Shown here one piece after another: positions 54,213 to 64,000 of a stretch of 64,000 bases of DNA. This stretch comes from CALKJU01 sp046349355. GTDB lineage: Bacteria; Pseudomonadota; Alphaproteobacteria; Geminicoccales; Geminicoccaceae. A program made the position numbers and the translations under genes. The stretch covers positions 124,001 to 188,000 of the forward strand of contig JAXMCM010000024.1 in assembly GCA_046349355.1 (NCBI GenBank), given 5' to 3'. Each line of letters begins with the position of its first letter. The first letter of the stretch is position 1. Under the pieces are notes generated by a model. It saw only the letters and a list, made by a program, of their open reading frames with translations. It did not search any database and was not told the DNA's origin.

Positions 54213-55375
54213 TGCGGGCCGGGCTCCTGCGCTGGGCCCGGCGGCTGGCGGTGGTGGTCGTGCTGGCGGCCGTCGCCGCCGGCGGGGTGCTGGCCTGGTC
54301 CTACGTCACCGGGCCGCTGGTCGAGCTGCACAACCTGCCCGAGCACTATGCCCGGCGCAGCGGCGCCTTCGCCGCCAGCGTCGTCGGCACGACCAGCCGG
54401 CTGAGCCACGACCTCGCCTGGCGGCTCAACGACGGCGACTGGCAGCCGGTGCGCCGGACCGCCGGGCGCGCCGCCTGGCCGGATTTCGTCATCGACCTGC
54501 CGACCGACCGCCTGGCGGCGGGAGAGAATAGCCTGGAGCTCCGCGCCGAGGGCTGGCTGCACCGCGGCCAGACGCTGAGCCGGAGCTTCCTCTACGACCC
54601 GGAGCCGCCGCCGCTGCCGCTGACGGTCGACTGGCGTGCGGTGGCCTCGCCCGACGCGCAGGACGGGGCGTGGGAAACCTTCCTCAGCGGCGTCGGCGAC
54701 GCCCGCGTGCGGGTGGTTCCGGGCCACGAGGACAGCGACCGGGTCGTCGCGGTGACCGGCGCCTTTCCGGGCGGGCGGCGCGTGACGGTCGACGCGGTGA
54801 TGCGGCGGCCGGTCGGCGTCTGGCCCTATGGCCTCGGATTCCTGCCGCGACGCGAGTACGGCTTCGGCATCGCGCCCTTGTGGGGCGGCCACCCCGACCG
54901 CGGGACCGACCGCCCCGGGCGGGGCCTGCGCGCCGCGACGGTGACCTGGTCGACGCGCGATTTCGGCGTGGCGGCGCGGCTGGTCGAGCGCATCGGCGAG
55001 ACGCCGCCGCGCTGGCGCTCGGCCGGGCTGAGCCTGCCCATGAAGTGGAACGGCACCTACCGGATCGTCGCCGAGGCCTGGCCGGTGCGCGATGCCGAGG
55101 GCCACCACCGTGGCTGGCGGATGCGCGCGAAGTTCTGGTGGACCGACCAGCCCGAGCCGGCCGACTGGCTCGAGGTCGAGGACCTCGGCGACCCGGTCCT
55201 GCCGGAGGGCGAGTACGGCGTGGCGCTGGTGGCGCACCGCACCGCCGCCGATTTCGGGCCGGTCACGGTCGAGCCGCTGGCCATGCCGCCGGACGACGCC
55301 GCGTTGACACAGGCGGGGCTGCGGGGGATCAATTCCGGTAGCGATTCGCGGGGGGCCGCCGACCGGCCGCTGTGA
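54212..55375 (+). CDS. Membrane-anchored protein of unknown function
   Basis: Protein of 387 residues. After a short basic N-terminus comes a single membrane helix (LAVVVVLAAVAAGGVLAW), and the rest is probably periplasmic. A first beta-rich domain (DLAWRLNDGDWQPVRRT, FVIDLPTDRLAAGENSLELR) looks like an Ig-type or jelly-roll module. A second (GYGLGF-like YGFGIAPLWGGHP, LPMKWNGTYRIVAEAW) resembles a concanavalin-like sandwich. No catalytic motif is clear. Coupling to the acyltransferase and ELM1 genes suggests an envelope role. Confidence 0.7.
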   Translation: MRAGLLRWARRLAVVVVLAAVAAGGVLAWSYVTGPLVELHNLPEHYARRSGAFAASVVGTTSRLSHDLAWRLNDGDWQPVRRTAGRAAWPDFVIDLPTDRLAAGENSLELRAEGWLHRGQTLSRSFLYDPEPPPLPLTVDWRAVASPDAQDGAWETFLSGVGDARVRVVPGHEDSDRVVAVTGAFPGGRRVTVDAVMRRPVGVWPYGLGFLPRREYGFGIAPLWGGHPDRGTDRPGRGLRAATVTWSTRDFGVAARLVERIGETPPRWRSAGLSLPMKWNGTYRIVAEAWPVRDAEGHHRGWRMRAKFWWTDQPEPADWLEVEDLGDPVLPEGEYGVALVAHRTAADFGPVTVEPLAMPPDDAALTQAGLRGINSGSDSRGAADRPL

Positions 55376-55393
55376 CAGACGGGTGATCGGACC

Positions 55394-56494
55394 ATGACGA
55401 AGACCGGCTGGCTGGCGTGGCGAAGCGTCGTCGCCGGCATCGCGGGGCTGCTCGCCGTCAATGCCGCCGCGGCCGAGGAGCTGCGGATCTACAACTGGTC
55501 GGACTACATCGACGAGCAGATCCTCAAGGACTTCACCGCCGCGACCGGGATCAAGGTCGTCTACGACGTCTACGACAGTAACGACATCCTCGAGACCAAG
55601 CTGCTCGCCGGCCGGACCGGCTACGACCTGGTCGTCCCCAGCAACTCGTTCTTCGCCCGCCAGCAGAAGGCCGGCGTGTTCCAGGCGCTCGACAAGGCGG
55701 CGATCCCGAACCTCGCCAACCTCGACCCGACGCTGATGGGCAAGATGGCGGCGTTCGACCCGGACAACGCCCACGCCATCATCTACATGTGGGGGACCAC
55801 CGGGTTCGCCTACAATGTCGACAAGATCAAGGAGCGGATGGCGGACGCACCGACCGGCTCGCTGAAGATGCTGTTCGATCCGGCGGTGGTCGCGAAGTTC
55901 CAGGACTGCGGCGTCTACTTCCTCGACCAGGCCGACGACATGCTGCCGCTGGCGCTGAGCTATCTGGGCCTCAACCCCGACAGCAAGGACCCGAAGGAGC
56001 TGCAGCAGGCGGGCGAGGTGCTCAAGGCGGTCCGCCCCTACGTGCGCAAGTTCCATTCGTCGGAGAACATCAATGCGCTGGCGACCGGCGACATCTGCCT
56101 CGCCGCGATCTGGTCCGGCGACGCCGGCATCGCCCGCGCCCGGGCCGAGGAGGCCGGCAACGGCGTCGTCATCCAGTATGCGATCCCCGAGGAAGGCGCC
56201 CTGCTCTGGTTCGACCTGATGGCCATCCCGTCGGATGCGCCGAACCCGGCGGCGGCCAACACGTTCATCAACTACCTGCTGCAGCCCGAGGTCATCGCCA
56301 AGGCCAGCAACTTCGTCACCTATCCTAACGCGGTGCCGGCCTCGAAGCCGTTCATCGACCCGGCGGTCACCGGCGATCCGGCGGTCTGGCCGGGCGAGGC
56401 GGTGATCGCCAAGGCCAGCGTGCTGACCCCCAACGACGCCAAGCTGCAGCGGCTCGTCACCCGGCTGTGGACCTCGGTCACCACCGGCCGCTGA
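55394..56494 (+). CDS. potF: Putrescine-type ABC importer, substrate-binding protein
   Basis: Periplasmic binding protein of 366 residues with a cleavable signal (SVVAGIAGLLAVNAAAA) and the PotF hallmark EELRIYNWSDYIDEQILKD. Other typical parts are SNDILETKLLAGRTGYDLVV, YMWGTTGFAYNV and LAAIWSGDAGIARARAE. PotF binds putrescine in E. coli. It begins 18 bases after the unknown anchored protein, so the importer may be co-transcribed with the envelope genes. Confidence 0.93.
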   Translation: MTKTGWLAWRSVVAGIAGLLAVNAAAAEELRIYNWSDYIDEQILKDFTAATGIKVVYDVYDSNDILETKLLAGRTGYDLVVPSNSFFARQQKAGVFQALDKAAIPNLANLDPTLMGKMAAFDPDNAHAIIYMWGTTGFAYNVDKIKERMADAPTGSLKMLFDPAVVAKFQDCGVYFLDQADDMLPLALSYLGLNPDSKDPKELQQAGEVLKAVRPYVRKFHSSENINALATGDICLAAIWSGDAGIARARAEEAGNGVVIQYAIPEEGALLWFDLMAIPSDAPNPAAANTFINYLLQPEVIAKASNFVTYPNAVPASKPFIDPAVTGDPAVWPGEAVIAKASVLTPNDAKLQRLVTRLWTSVTTGR

Positions 56495-56504
56495 GGGCCC
56501 GCCG

Positions 56505-57655
<1,151 letters not shown>

Positions 57656-57659
<4 letters not shown>

Positions 57660-58564
57660 GGCCGGACCTTACCGGCCGGCTCGGCCGGACCCTGCTGATC
57701 GTCGTCCCCTATGTCTGGCTGCTTCTGTTCTTCCTCGTCCCGTTCCTGATCGTCCTGAAGCTCAGCTTCTCCGAGCCGGACCTCGCCCAGCCGCCCTACC
57801 TGCCACTGTGGGAGCTGGTCGACGAGGTCGGCACCTGGATCCTGCAGATCCGCCTCAACGTCTCGAACTACCTGCTCCTGCTGCAGGACAGCCTCTACGT
57901 CGCGGCCTACCTCGAATCGCTGCGCATCGCGGCGATCTCGACCCTGCTGACCCTGCTGGTCGGCTACCCGATGGCCTACGGCATGGCACGCGCCCCCGAA
58001 CGCTGGCGGCCGACGCTGCTGATGCTCGTGATCCTGCCGTTCTGGACCTCGTTCCTGATCCGCGTCTACGCCTGGATCGGAATCCTCAAGAACGAAGGCC
58101 TGCTCAACCAGCTGCTGCTCTGGCTGGGCGTCATCTCGCAGCCGCTGGTCATCCTCAACACCCCGCTCGCCGTCTACATCGGCATCGTCTACTCGTACCT
58201 GCCGTTCATGGTCCTGCCGCTGTACGCGGCGCTCGAGAAGCACGACCCGACCCTGATCGAGGCGGCCGTGGACCTCGGCTGCCACCCGGTCACCGCCTTC
58301 TGGCTGGTCACCGTGCCGCTCAGCCTCGCCGGGATCGTCGCCGGCTGCCTGCTGGTGTTCATCCCGGCGGTCGGCGAGTTCGTCATTCCCGACCTGCTCG
58401 GCGGACCGGACACGCTGATGATCGGCAAGACGCTGTGGACCGAGTTCTTCGCCAACCGCGACTGGCCGCTGGCCTCGGCGGTGGCGATCGTGATGCTGCT
58501 GGTGCTGGTGGTGCCGATCGCCCTGCTGCAGCGCCACCAGGACCGCACCGGCAGCGCCGCCTGA
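57656..58564 (+). CDS. potH: Putrescine-type ABC importer, permease 1
   Basis: Inner-membrane permease of 302 residues starting at GTG inside the potG stop. The first helix is LLIVVPYVWLLLFFLVPFLI, and the EAA loop is EAAVDLGCHPVTAFWLVTVP. The sequence PFWTSFLIRVYAWIGILKNEG is characteristic of PotH. It overlaps potI by one base. Confidence 0.92.
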
Positions 58565-59364
58565 TGGCCCGCGGCTTCACCGGCGTCACGCTGACCGCGC
58601 TGGTCCTCGGCTTCGGCTTCCTCTACCTGCCGATCCTGCTGCTGGTGCTCTACTCGTTCAACGACTCCCGCCTCGTCACCGTCTGGGGCGGCTGGTCGCT
58701 GCGCTGGTACGCGCAGATGCTGCAGAACGAGCAGCTGATGGACGCGGTGTGGATCACGCTGCGGATCGCCTTCGTCTCGTCGACGCTGGCGACCGTGCTG
58801 GGGACGCTGGCCGGGATCGTCCTGGTCCGGCTGACGCGGTTCCCCAGCCGCACGCTGTTCTCGGCCACGGTCTACGCGCCGCTGGTCATGCCCGAGGTGA
58901 TCACCGGGCTGTCGCTGCTGCTGCTGTTCGTGGCGCTGGACTGGGAGCGTGGCTACTGGACCGTGGTCATCGCCCACGCGACCTTCTCGATGGCCTATGT
59001 CGCGGTGATCGTGCAGTCGCGGCTGCTGTCGTTCGACCGGACGCTCGAGGACGCAGCACTGGACCTCGGCTGCACGCCGCTCACCGCCTTCCTGCTGGTG
59101 ACCCTGCCGCTGATCGCGCCGGCGCTGGTCGGCGGCTGGCTGCTCGCCTTCTCACTGTCGCTCGACGACCTGGTCGTCGCGAGCTTCACCACCGGTCCGG
59201 GCGCCACCACCCTGCCGATGCGGATCTACAGCCAGGTCCGGCTCGGCGTGACGCCGGAGATCAATGCCGTGTCGACGGTGCTGATCGCCTGCGTCACGAC
59301 CGGGGTCATCATCGCCTCGCTGCTGCAGAAGCGGCAGCTCGCCCGCCGCGCCGCGGCGGGCTGA
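58564..59364 (+). CDS. potI: Putrescine-type ABC importer, permease 2
   Basis: Inner-membrane permease of 266 residues with about six helices. Typical segments are YLPILLLVLYSFNDSRLVTV, MPEVITGLSLLLLFVAL and the EAA loop DAALDLGCTPLTAFLLVTLP. It ends the potFGHI operon, three bases from the converging msrA stop. Confidence 0.92.
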   Translation: MARGFTGVTLTALVLGFGFLYLPILLLVLYSFNDSRLVTVWGGWSLRWYAQMLQNEQLMDAVWITLRIAFVSSTLATVLGTLAGIVLVRLTRFPSRTLFSATVYAPLVMPEVITGLSLLLLFVALDWERGYWTVVIAHATFSMAYVAVIVQSRLLSFDRTLEDAALDLGCTPLTAFLLVTLPLIAPALVGGWLLAFSLSLDDLVVASFTTGPGATTLPMRIYSQVRLGVTPEINAVSTVLIACVTTGVIIASLLQKRQLARRAAAG

Positions 59365-59367
59365 GCC

Positions 59368-60030
59368 CTACTCGGCCGCCTGGACGAGCCCCACCGGGCA
59401 GCTCACGCCGGTTCCGCCGAGGCCGCAATAGCCCATCGGGTTCTTGGCGAGGTACTGCTGATGGTAGTCCTCGGCGAAGTAGAAGGCCGGGGCGTCGACG
59501 ATCTCGGTGGTGATCGTCCCGTAGCCGGCGGCCTTCAGCTCCTTCTGGTAGAGGTCGCGCGACGCCAGCGCCTGCCGGCGCTGCTCGGCCGACGTCGTGT
59601 AGATGCCGGAGCGGTACTGGGTGCCGACGTCGTTGCCCTGGCGCATGCCCTGGGTCGGGTCGTGCGACTCCCAGAACACCCGCAGCAGGCGCTCGTAGCT
59701 GACCTTCGCCGGATCGAACACGACCTGGACGACCTCGTTGTGGCCGGTGCGGCCGCTGCAGGTCTCCTCGTAGGTCGGGTTCGGGGTCAGGCCGCCGGCA
59801 TAGCCGACCGCGGTCACCCAGACCCCGGGCAGCTGCCAGAACTTGCGCTCGGCCCCCCAGAAGCAGCCGAGGCCGAACAGGGCGACCTCGAGCCCCTCCG
59901 GATAGGGCGGCTCCAGCCGGTTGCCGTTGACGAAGTGCTTCTCCGGCACGCGGTAGGGCCGCGACGCGCGCCCGGGCAGCGCCTCGTCGGGGGACGGCAT
60001 CAGGGCCTTCTTGCGGGACGCGAGCCACAT
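59368..60030 (-). CDS. msrA: Peptide-methionine (S)-S-oxide reductase
   Basis: Repairs oxidised methionine. The protein has 220 residues, with the catalytic Cys in GLGCFWGAERKFW and the family blocks VTAVGYAGG, PTYEETCSGRTGHNEVVQV and QYRSGIY. A resolving Cys lies near the C-terminus (GLGGTGVSCPVGL). The ATG at MWLASRKKALMP is chosen, with AGGAGAG upstream. No signal peptide is seen, so the enzyme is cytosolic. Confidence 0.95.
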   Translation of the reverse strand: MWLASRKKALMPSPDEALPGRASRPYRVPEKHFVNGNRLEPPYPEGLEVALFGLGCFWGAERKFWQLPGVWVTAVGYAGGLTPNPTYEETCSGRTGHNEVVQVVFDPAKVSYERLLRVFWESHDPTQGMRQGNDVGTQYRSGIYTTSAEQRRQALASRDLYQKELKAAGYGTITTEIVDAPAFYFAEDYHQQYLAKNPMGYCGLGGTGVSCPVGLVQAAE

Positions 60031-60041
60031 GGGCGCTCTCC

Positions 60042-60428
60042 TCACTCGCCGACGTCGATGTTGAGATGCCGGGCCAGCAGGCCGCGCACGGCGGCATGGC
60101 TGGCGGCGACGAAGCCGACCTGCGACGGGCGCTGCAGGTAGAGCCAGTCGCCGGACGGCTGCCGCACCCACAACTCGGCCGTGTAGACGTCGTCCACGGC
60201 CGGGTTGGCGCGGCTGAACCAGCGGATCCAGTGATACTCGACGCGGACCGGGCGGCCCTGCGCATCGTAGCCGATGTCGAGCTCGCCGGCGGCGCGGTTG
60301 ATCCGGTGCCAGCGCTGCTGCTCGCGGCGGACCGCCTTCACGCCGGTCAGCGGCTCGGGCATCGGCATCCGGTCGATCGCGAAGGCGACGTCGGCGGCGG
60401 GCTCCTGGGCCAGGGGGTCGGGCATCAT
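60042..60428 (-). CDS. Small hypothetical protein
   Basis: Protein of 128 residues, ATG start, ending 11 bases before msrA in the same direction. It contains ELDIGYDAQGRPVRVEYHWI and FSRANPAVDDVYTAELWVRQ, suggesting a small beta-rich domain. There is no signal peptide or known motif. It may be co-transcribed with msrA. Confidence 0.65.
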   Translation of the reverse strand: MMPDPLAQEPAADVAFAIDRMPMPEPLTGVKAVRREQQRWHRINRAAGELDIGYDAQGRPVRVEYHWIRWFSRANPAVDDVYTAELWVRQPSGDWLYLQRPSQVGFVAASHAAVRGLLARHLNIDVGE

Positions 60429-60474
60429 GCCTCCGAGGTAAGGATCACCCTGCCCCGATCAAGCTCACCGCCGG

Positions 60475-62112
60475 TCAAAAGCCCTCGACCCGCACGCCTT
60501 CCGGATAGGTGACGGCGTAGCCGAAGTCGATCTGCCGGGTGGCGCCGGGTGCCATCGCCTCGGTCCACTCCAGGATGCCGCGGCGGCCGCCGGGATCGGT
60601 GGTGGTGACCGCGGTCGTCGTCGGCAGCAGCTGCACGCTGATCCGCTCGTCCTGCGGCACCGGGATCTGGTCGACGATGGTGACCGGAATGGCCGTGTCG
60701 TGCCGGTTGGCGACGTCGATCCGGTAGTGGCGCTCGACCCGCCGGTCCTTGCTGAACACGCCCTCGGTCGAGCGGCCGCCGGTCTCGAGGCGGTAGTCGA
60801 CGCTGACCCGGTCGTCGATGCCGAACGGGACGCGGACGGTCTCGCCCGGCAGGAAGCCGGCGATGTGGGAGGTGCCGACATAGGCACCGTCGCGATAGAT
60901 CGCCAGCGGCCCTGGCAGGAGCGGCTCCGGGCCCGGATAGACGGTCTCGCCGAACAGGAAGGCCCCCGGCAGCAGGCGCGGCGTGGCGCGCACCGCCAGC
61001 GTCACCGGCAGGTCGCGCTCGGTCAGGGTGAGCATGCGCGAGGCGCCGTCGGCGGCAACGTCGGCGAGCCCGGGGACGCGGTACTCGGCGGCGAACTCGC
61101 CGGCGACGGTCTCGGCCAGCTGTGGCTCGGCGGCCTTGCCGGCCGCCATCGGCGCGTCGGCCTCCAGGCGCATCTCCAGGGCGAGCGGTGCCGGCTCCGC
61201 GCGATAGGCCTCGACCGGCTCCTCGACGTCGACGAACCAGGGCTGCAGGTCGGGCATCACCGCCGTGTCGGCCGGCCGGGCAGTGGAAAGCACGAGCTGC
61301 ACGCCGGTCCAGTCCTCGCCGGTCGTCTGCACGACCTCGGCGCGCTGGACCAGGCGGACGCCGTCGCCGGCCGCGTTCATGCGTGCCTCGTAGGCCGGCC
61401 GCCAGATGGCACCGGGGACCTGGTAGTGCAGGCGCAGCGACGTCCGCGCCGGCTGGTCGGCCTCGACGCCGATGGTGGTGGTGGTCAACGACCGGGCGCC
61501 GTTGCGGATCTGCGCCAGCTCGCTGCGCCTGGCCTCGATCTGCCGGTTGACCCCTTCGAGATCACCCTCGGCCTCGCGGATGTCGTCGAGCGCGTCTTCG
61601 GCACCGTCGCCCAGCGTCTTCCAGCTCTTCTCCCAGATCTCCGGGTCCGGCAGGCCGCGGCCGACCTGCTCGCCGGCCGCCTGCGGCAGCGAGCGGCCGA
61701 GCGCGTTGATGAAGTCGAGGCGGACCCGGGCGGCGGTCACCCGGTCCTGCAGCGCGCGGCCGCGCCGCTCCAGCTCGCCGATGTCCTGCTCCAGCTCGCG
61801 CTCGCGCGGGGCGGCGGAGTCGGCACTGAACCTCCGCTGCACGTCCACCGCGCCCAGGTGCACCGTGCCGCCCTCGCTCGCCCCCTCGATCCGCACCGAG
61901 TCGCCGATCAGGCCGGCCGGCAGCGGGGTGACGACCAGCTGCGAGGCGCCGGCCGGCAGGTCGATCTCGATGCTGCGCACGATCTCGGCGCGGTCCGGAA
62001 AGACGGTGACCTGCTCGATCCGGCTCTCGGCCGGCAGGGTCGCGGCGGCGAGCGGGACGGAACCCGCGCCCAGGGCGAGGACGGCGGTGGACAGCAGCAG
62101 GGCAGCACGCAT
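60475..62112 (-). CDS. DUF4139 / mucoidy inhibitor MuiA family protein
   Basis: Secreted protein of 545 residues, with a signal peptide (LLLSTAVLALGAGSVPLAAA). An N-terminal DUF4140 domain (RIEQVTVFPDRAEIVRSIEI) precedes a coiled coil (about 100-210, with ELEQDIGELERRGRALQDRV). The large DUF4139 domain (LRLHYQVPGAIWRPAYEARM, EDWTGVQLVLSTARP) ends in a beta-rich tail. Homologues include MuiA; the molecular function is unclear. Confidence 0.88.
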   Translation of the reverse strand: MRAALLLSTAVLALGAGSVPLAAATLPAESRIEQVTVFPDRAEIVRSIEIDLPAGASQLVVTPLPAGLIGDSVRIEGASEGGTVHLGAVDVQRRFSADSAAPRERELEQDIGELERRGRALQDRVTAARVRLDFINALGRSLPQAAGEQVGRGLPDPEIWEKSWKTLGDGAEDALDDIREAEGDLEGVNRQIEARRSELAQIRNGARSLTTTTIGVEADQPARTSLRLHYQVPGAIWRPAYEARMNAAGDGVRLVQRAEVVQTTGEDWTGVQLVLSTARPADTAVMPDLQPWFVDVEEPVEAYRAEPAPLALEMRLEADAPMAAGKAAEPQLAETVAGEFAAEYRVPGLADVAADGASRMLTLTERDLPVTLAVRATPRLLPGAFLFGETVYPGPEPLLPGPLAIYRDGAYVGTSHIAGFLPGETVRVPFGIDDRVSVDYRLETGGRSTEGVFSKDRRVERHYRIDVANRHDTAIPVTIVDQIPVPQDERISVQLLPTTTAVTTTDPGGRRGILEWTEAMAPGATRQIDFGYAVTYPEGVRVEGF

Positions 62113-62160
62113 CGGGGGCACTCCGCGAACCTGCCGCTGCATAGCACCCCGGGCCACGCT

Positions 62161-63150
62161 TCACAGCGGGCGTGAAGTCGACGCCAATCCGGCACCCGCG
62201 TGCAGCCGCACCGCGGCGTCGGCGGCGATGCGCGCGACGATGGCGGCGGCGGGCTCGACGCGATCCACGAGGCCGATCGCCTCGCCGACGATGACGCCGG
62301 CTTCGGCCCCGTCGCCGGCGGCCGCCGCCTCGGCGTAGCGGCTGCGGATGGCATCGAGACCGGCGCGCATGGCGTCCTCGCGACCGTGCCAGCGCTCGAC
62401 CAGGGCGTTGCGCAGCACGCGGATGCTGTAGCCGGGCGGCCAGTCGAGGCCGCGGACGATGTCGACGACGGCGGTGCGGACCGTGGCGTCGCCGTCGGCG
62501 GCGACGGCGGCGCGCTGCAGGCCCGGATGCACCAGCGCCTCCGCGGCGGCGAACAGGCAGGTGCCGACGAGCACGCCGTCGGCCCCCAGCATCAGGGCTG
62601 CGGCCAGCCCGCGCCCGTCGGCGATGCCGCCGGCGGCGACGACGAGCGTTTCGGGAGCGGTGCGGGCGCAGAGGTCGGCGACCTCCGGGACCAGCGTCAG
62701 GGTCCCGCGGACCGCACCGTGGCCGCCGGCCTCGCTGCCCTGCGCCACGAGGATCTGCGCCCCGGCCTCGAGGGCGCGGCGGGCGTGGGCCAGGGTCTGC
62801 ACCTGGCAGGCGAGCAGCGTGCCGGCGGCGTGGATGCGGGCGGCGAAGGGCAACGGATCGCCGAAGGAGAGCATCAGCAGGCGGGGGCGACGGTCGAGGG
62901 CCTGGTCGAGCAGCTCCGGCCGGCGCGCCATCGACCAGGTGATGAAGCCGCAGCCGACCGCCTCGTTGCCGGCGGCGGCGAACTGCTCGCGCAGCCAGTC
63001 CGGATCGCCGTAGCCGCCGCCGATCAGGCCGAGGCCGCCGGCACGGGTCACCGCCGCCGCCAGCGCCCCGCCGGCGACGAAGCCCATGGGGGCCGAGAGG
63101 ATCGGGTGCTCGAGGCCCAGCCGCTCGGTCAGGCGGGTGCGGATCGGCAT
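62161..63150 (-). CDS. Nitronate monooxygenase / 2-nitropropane dioxygenase family protein
   Basis: FMN-dependent TIM-barrel oxidoreductase of 329 residues. It starts MPIRTRLTERLGLEHPILSA and has PMGFVAGGALAAAVTRAGGL, GSEAGGHG (FMN region), VVAAGGIADGRGLAAALMLG and ADGVLVGTCL. Members oxidise nitronates, or may act as quinone reductases. The gene lies 41 bases downstream of a flavin oxidoreductase on the same strand. Confidence 0.9.
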   Translation of the reverse strand: MPIRTRLTERLGLEHPILSAPMGFVAGGALAAAVTRAGGLGLIGGGYGDPDWLREQFAAAGNEAVGCGFITWSMARRPELLDQALDRRPRLLMLSFGDPLPFAARIHAAGTLLACQVQTLAHARRALEAGAQILVAQGSEAGGHGAVRGTLTLVPEVADLCARTAPETLVVAAGGIADGRGLAAALMLGADGVLVGTCLFAAAEALVHPGLQRAAVAADGDATVRTAVVDIVRGLDWPPGYSIRVLRNALVERWHGREDAMRAGLDAIRSRYAEAAAAGDGAEAGVIVGEAIGLVDRVEPAAAIVARIAADAAVRLHAGAGLASTSRPL

Positions 63151-63191
63151 GGCGTCACTCCGGCGGTCGGCGGCCGGCCAGCGTAGCAGCC

Positions 63192-64000
63192 TCAGAAGGT
63201 CATGCAGAGGCGCAGCGAGTCGTGGATGGCGGCGTGGATGTTGCGCGAGCTGACGGCGTCGCCGACGCGGTAGAGGCGGTAGCGGCCGTCGGGATTGCGG
63301 ACGATGTCCTGCGGGCGGCCGGCGATCAGGGCCGCGTGGTCGACGGCCCCGCGGTTCAGCGAGTCCGGACGGAGTGCGGTGTAGAGCTCGTCCAGCGGCA
63401 GGGTGCCGTGCTCGACGACGACCTGGTCGACGAGGCGCTCCTCGGTGGCATCGCCATAGTCCGAGCCGAGCACGGCGCGCAGCCGGTTGCCGTCGCGGAA
63501 AACCGCGCGCAGGCGGGTGTTGATGGTGACGCGCACGCCGTGGCGACGGAAGACGCGGGCGTAGGCGACGTGGTTGAGGCCGCCGATCTCGGGCGCGAAG
63601 AAGCGCTCCGGGCTCACCACCTCGACGCGGCTGCCGGCCAGGGCCAGCGCCTCGGCCGCCTGCATGCCGGGATGCGCCCCGTTGTCGTCGTAGACCAGCG
63701 CCTCGTCGGCCGGCTTCACGTCGCCGGCGAGGATGTCCCAGCCGCTGACGACGAGGTCGGCCCCGGCGTCGAGCGGCGGCGACTGCGGCAGGCCGCCGGT
63801 GGCGACGACGACGATGTCCGGGGCGAGGTCCAGCACGTCGGCGGCGTCGGCGAGCATGCCCGTTCGCAGGGCGACGCCGGCCCGCTCGCACTCGGCGACG
63901 CGCCAGTCGACGATGCCGACGAGCTCGGCGCGGCGCCGCGAGCGGGCGGCGAGGCGGACCTGGCCGCCGGGCTGCGGTGCCGCCTCGAGCAGGGTGACGG
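63192..64000 (-). CDS. NADH:flavin oxidoreductase (TMADH/DgcA-like), C-terminal part
   Basis: The 5' end lies beyond the window; about 269 residues are visible. The sequence resembles the C-terminal FAD- and NAD(P)-like domains of trimethylamine dehydrogenase-type enzymes: EAAPQPGGQVRLAARS, IVDWRVAECERAGVALRTG, DIVVVATGGLPQSPPL, YDDNGAHPGMQAAEALALAG and RLYRVGDAVSSRNIHAAIHD. In the dimethylglycine/stachydrine demethylase group this domain supports an N-terminal FMN barrel. The substrate cannot be assigned without the N-terminal half. Confidence 0.85.
   Translation of the reverse strand, partial: VTLLEAAPQPGGQVRLAARSRRRAELVGIVDWRVAECERAGVALRTGMLADAADVLDLAPDIVVVATGGLPQSPPLDAGADLVVSGWDILAGDVKPADEALVYDDNGAHPGMQAAEALALAGSRVEVVSPERFFAPEIGGLNHVAYARVFRRHGVRVTINTRLRAVFRDGNRLRAVLGSDYGDATEERLVDQVVVEHGTLPLDELYTALRPDSLNRGAVDHAALIAGRPQDIVRNPDGRYRLYRVGDAVSSRNIHAAIHDSLRLCMTF

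Overview
The window is GC-rich chromosomal DNA (by eye near 70% GC) from an alphaproteobacterium. The supporting signs are an RNase E with an acidic insert in its S1 domain next to amiC, a PBP1A gene and prfB; the sdhE-mfd-HDAC-xseB-ispA-dxs run; a DUF502 protein; RNase D beside AspRS; and an ELM1-family gene. The gene content recalls Rhodospirillales-like lineages, but the species cannot be fixed from the sequence. I saw no rRNA, tRNA, CRISPR array, insertion sequence or replication origin.

Layout. 1-7.7 kb: the C-terminal part of an RND efflux pump, a BepA-like M48 protease, a class I aminotransferase, and rne with a long leader. 8.1-13.6 kb: amiC, a PBP1A gene, prfB with an intact programmed +1 frameshift site, and a CxxC protein. 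13.7-21.6 kb: a leftward six-gene run covering isoprenoid synthesis (dxs, ispA), DNA repair (mfd, xseB), a deacetylase-like hydrolase and sdhE. 21.7-30.9 kb: recG, a DUF502 protein, a coiled-coil protein, aspS, rnd, a short-chain epimerase-like gene, an RTX-type protein and an unknown protein. 31.0-34.1 kb: a DUF1778 antitoxin whose GNAT toxin has decayed, then three small secreted or membrane proteins including a YpfJ-type metallopeptidase. 34.3-38.4 kb: a first polyamine-type ABC importer.

From 38.4 to about 40.6 kb the base composition falls to roughly half GC. This island holds an anchored protein of unknown function and a HEPN-type protein carrying the RNase motif R-x4-H but interrupted by an in-frame TGA. 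A HicA-like toxin without a recognisable partner lies just beyond its right edge. From there to about 50.8 kb three otherwise recognisable genes are broken (a GNAT acetyltransferase, an aldo/keto reductase, and an adenylate cyclase with TPRs). Intact genes lie between them: LysR, DUF6671, DUF3429, SnoaL-like, an Asp/Glu/hydantoin racemase, a GT4 glycosyltransferase and its beta-fan partner.

50.9-59.4 kb: an acetylpolyamine amidohydrolase-like gene is divergent from a tightly packed run of a LpxL-type acyltransferase, an ELM1-family protein, an unknown anchored protein, and a complete PotFGHI-type importer. Two polyamine uptake systems and an acetylpolyamine hydrolase within 25 kb suggest active polyamine scavenging. 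59.4-64.0 kb: msrA, a small unknown protein, a DUF4139 protein, a nitronate monooxygenase-like enzyme, and the C-terminal part of a TMADH/DgcA-type flavin oxidoreductase.
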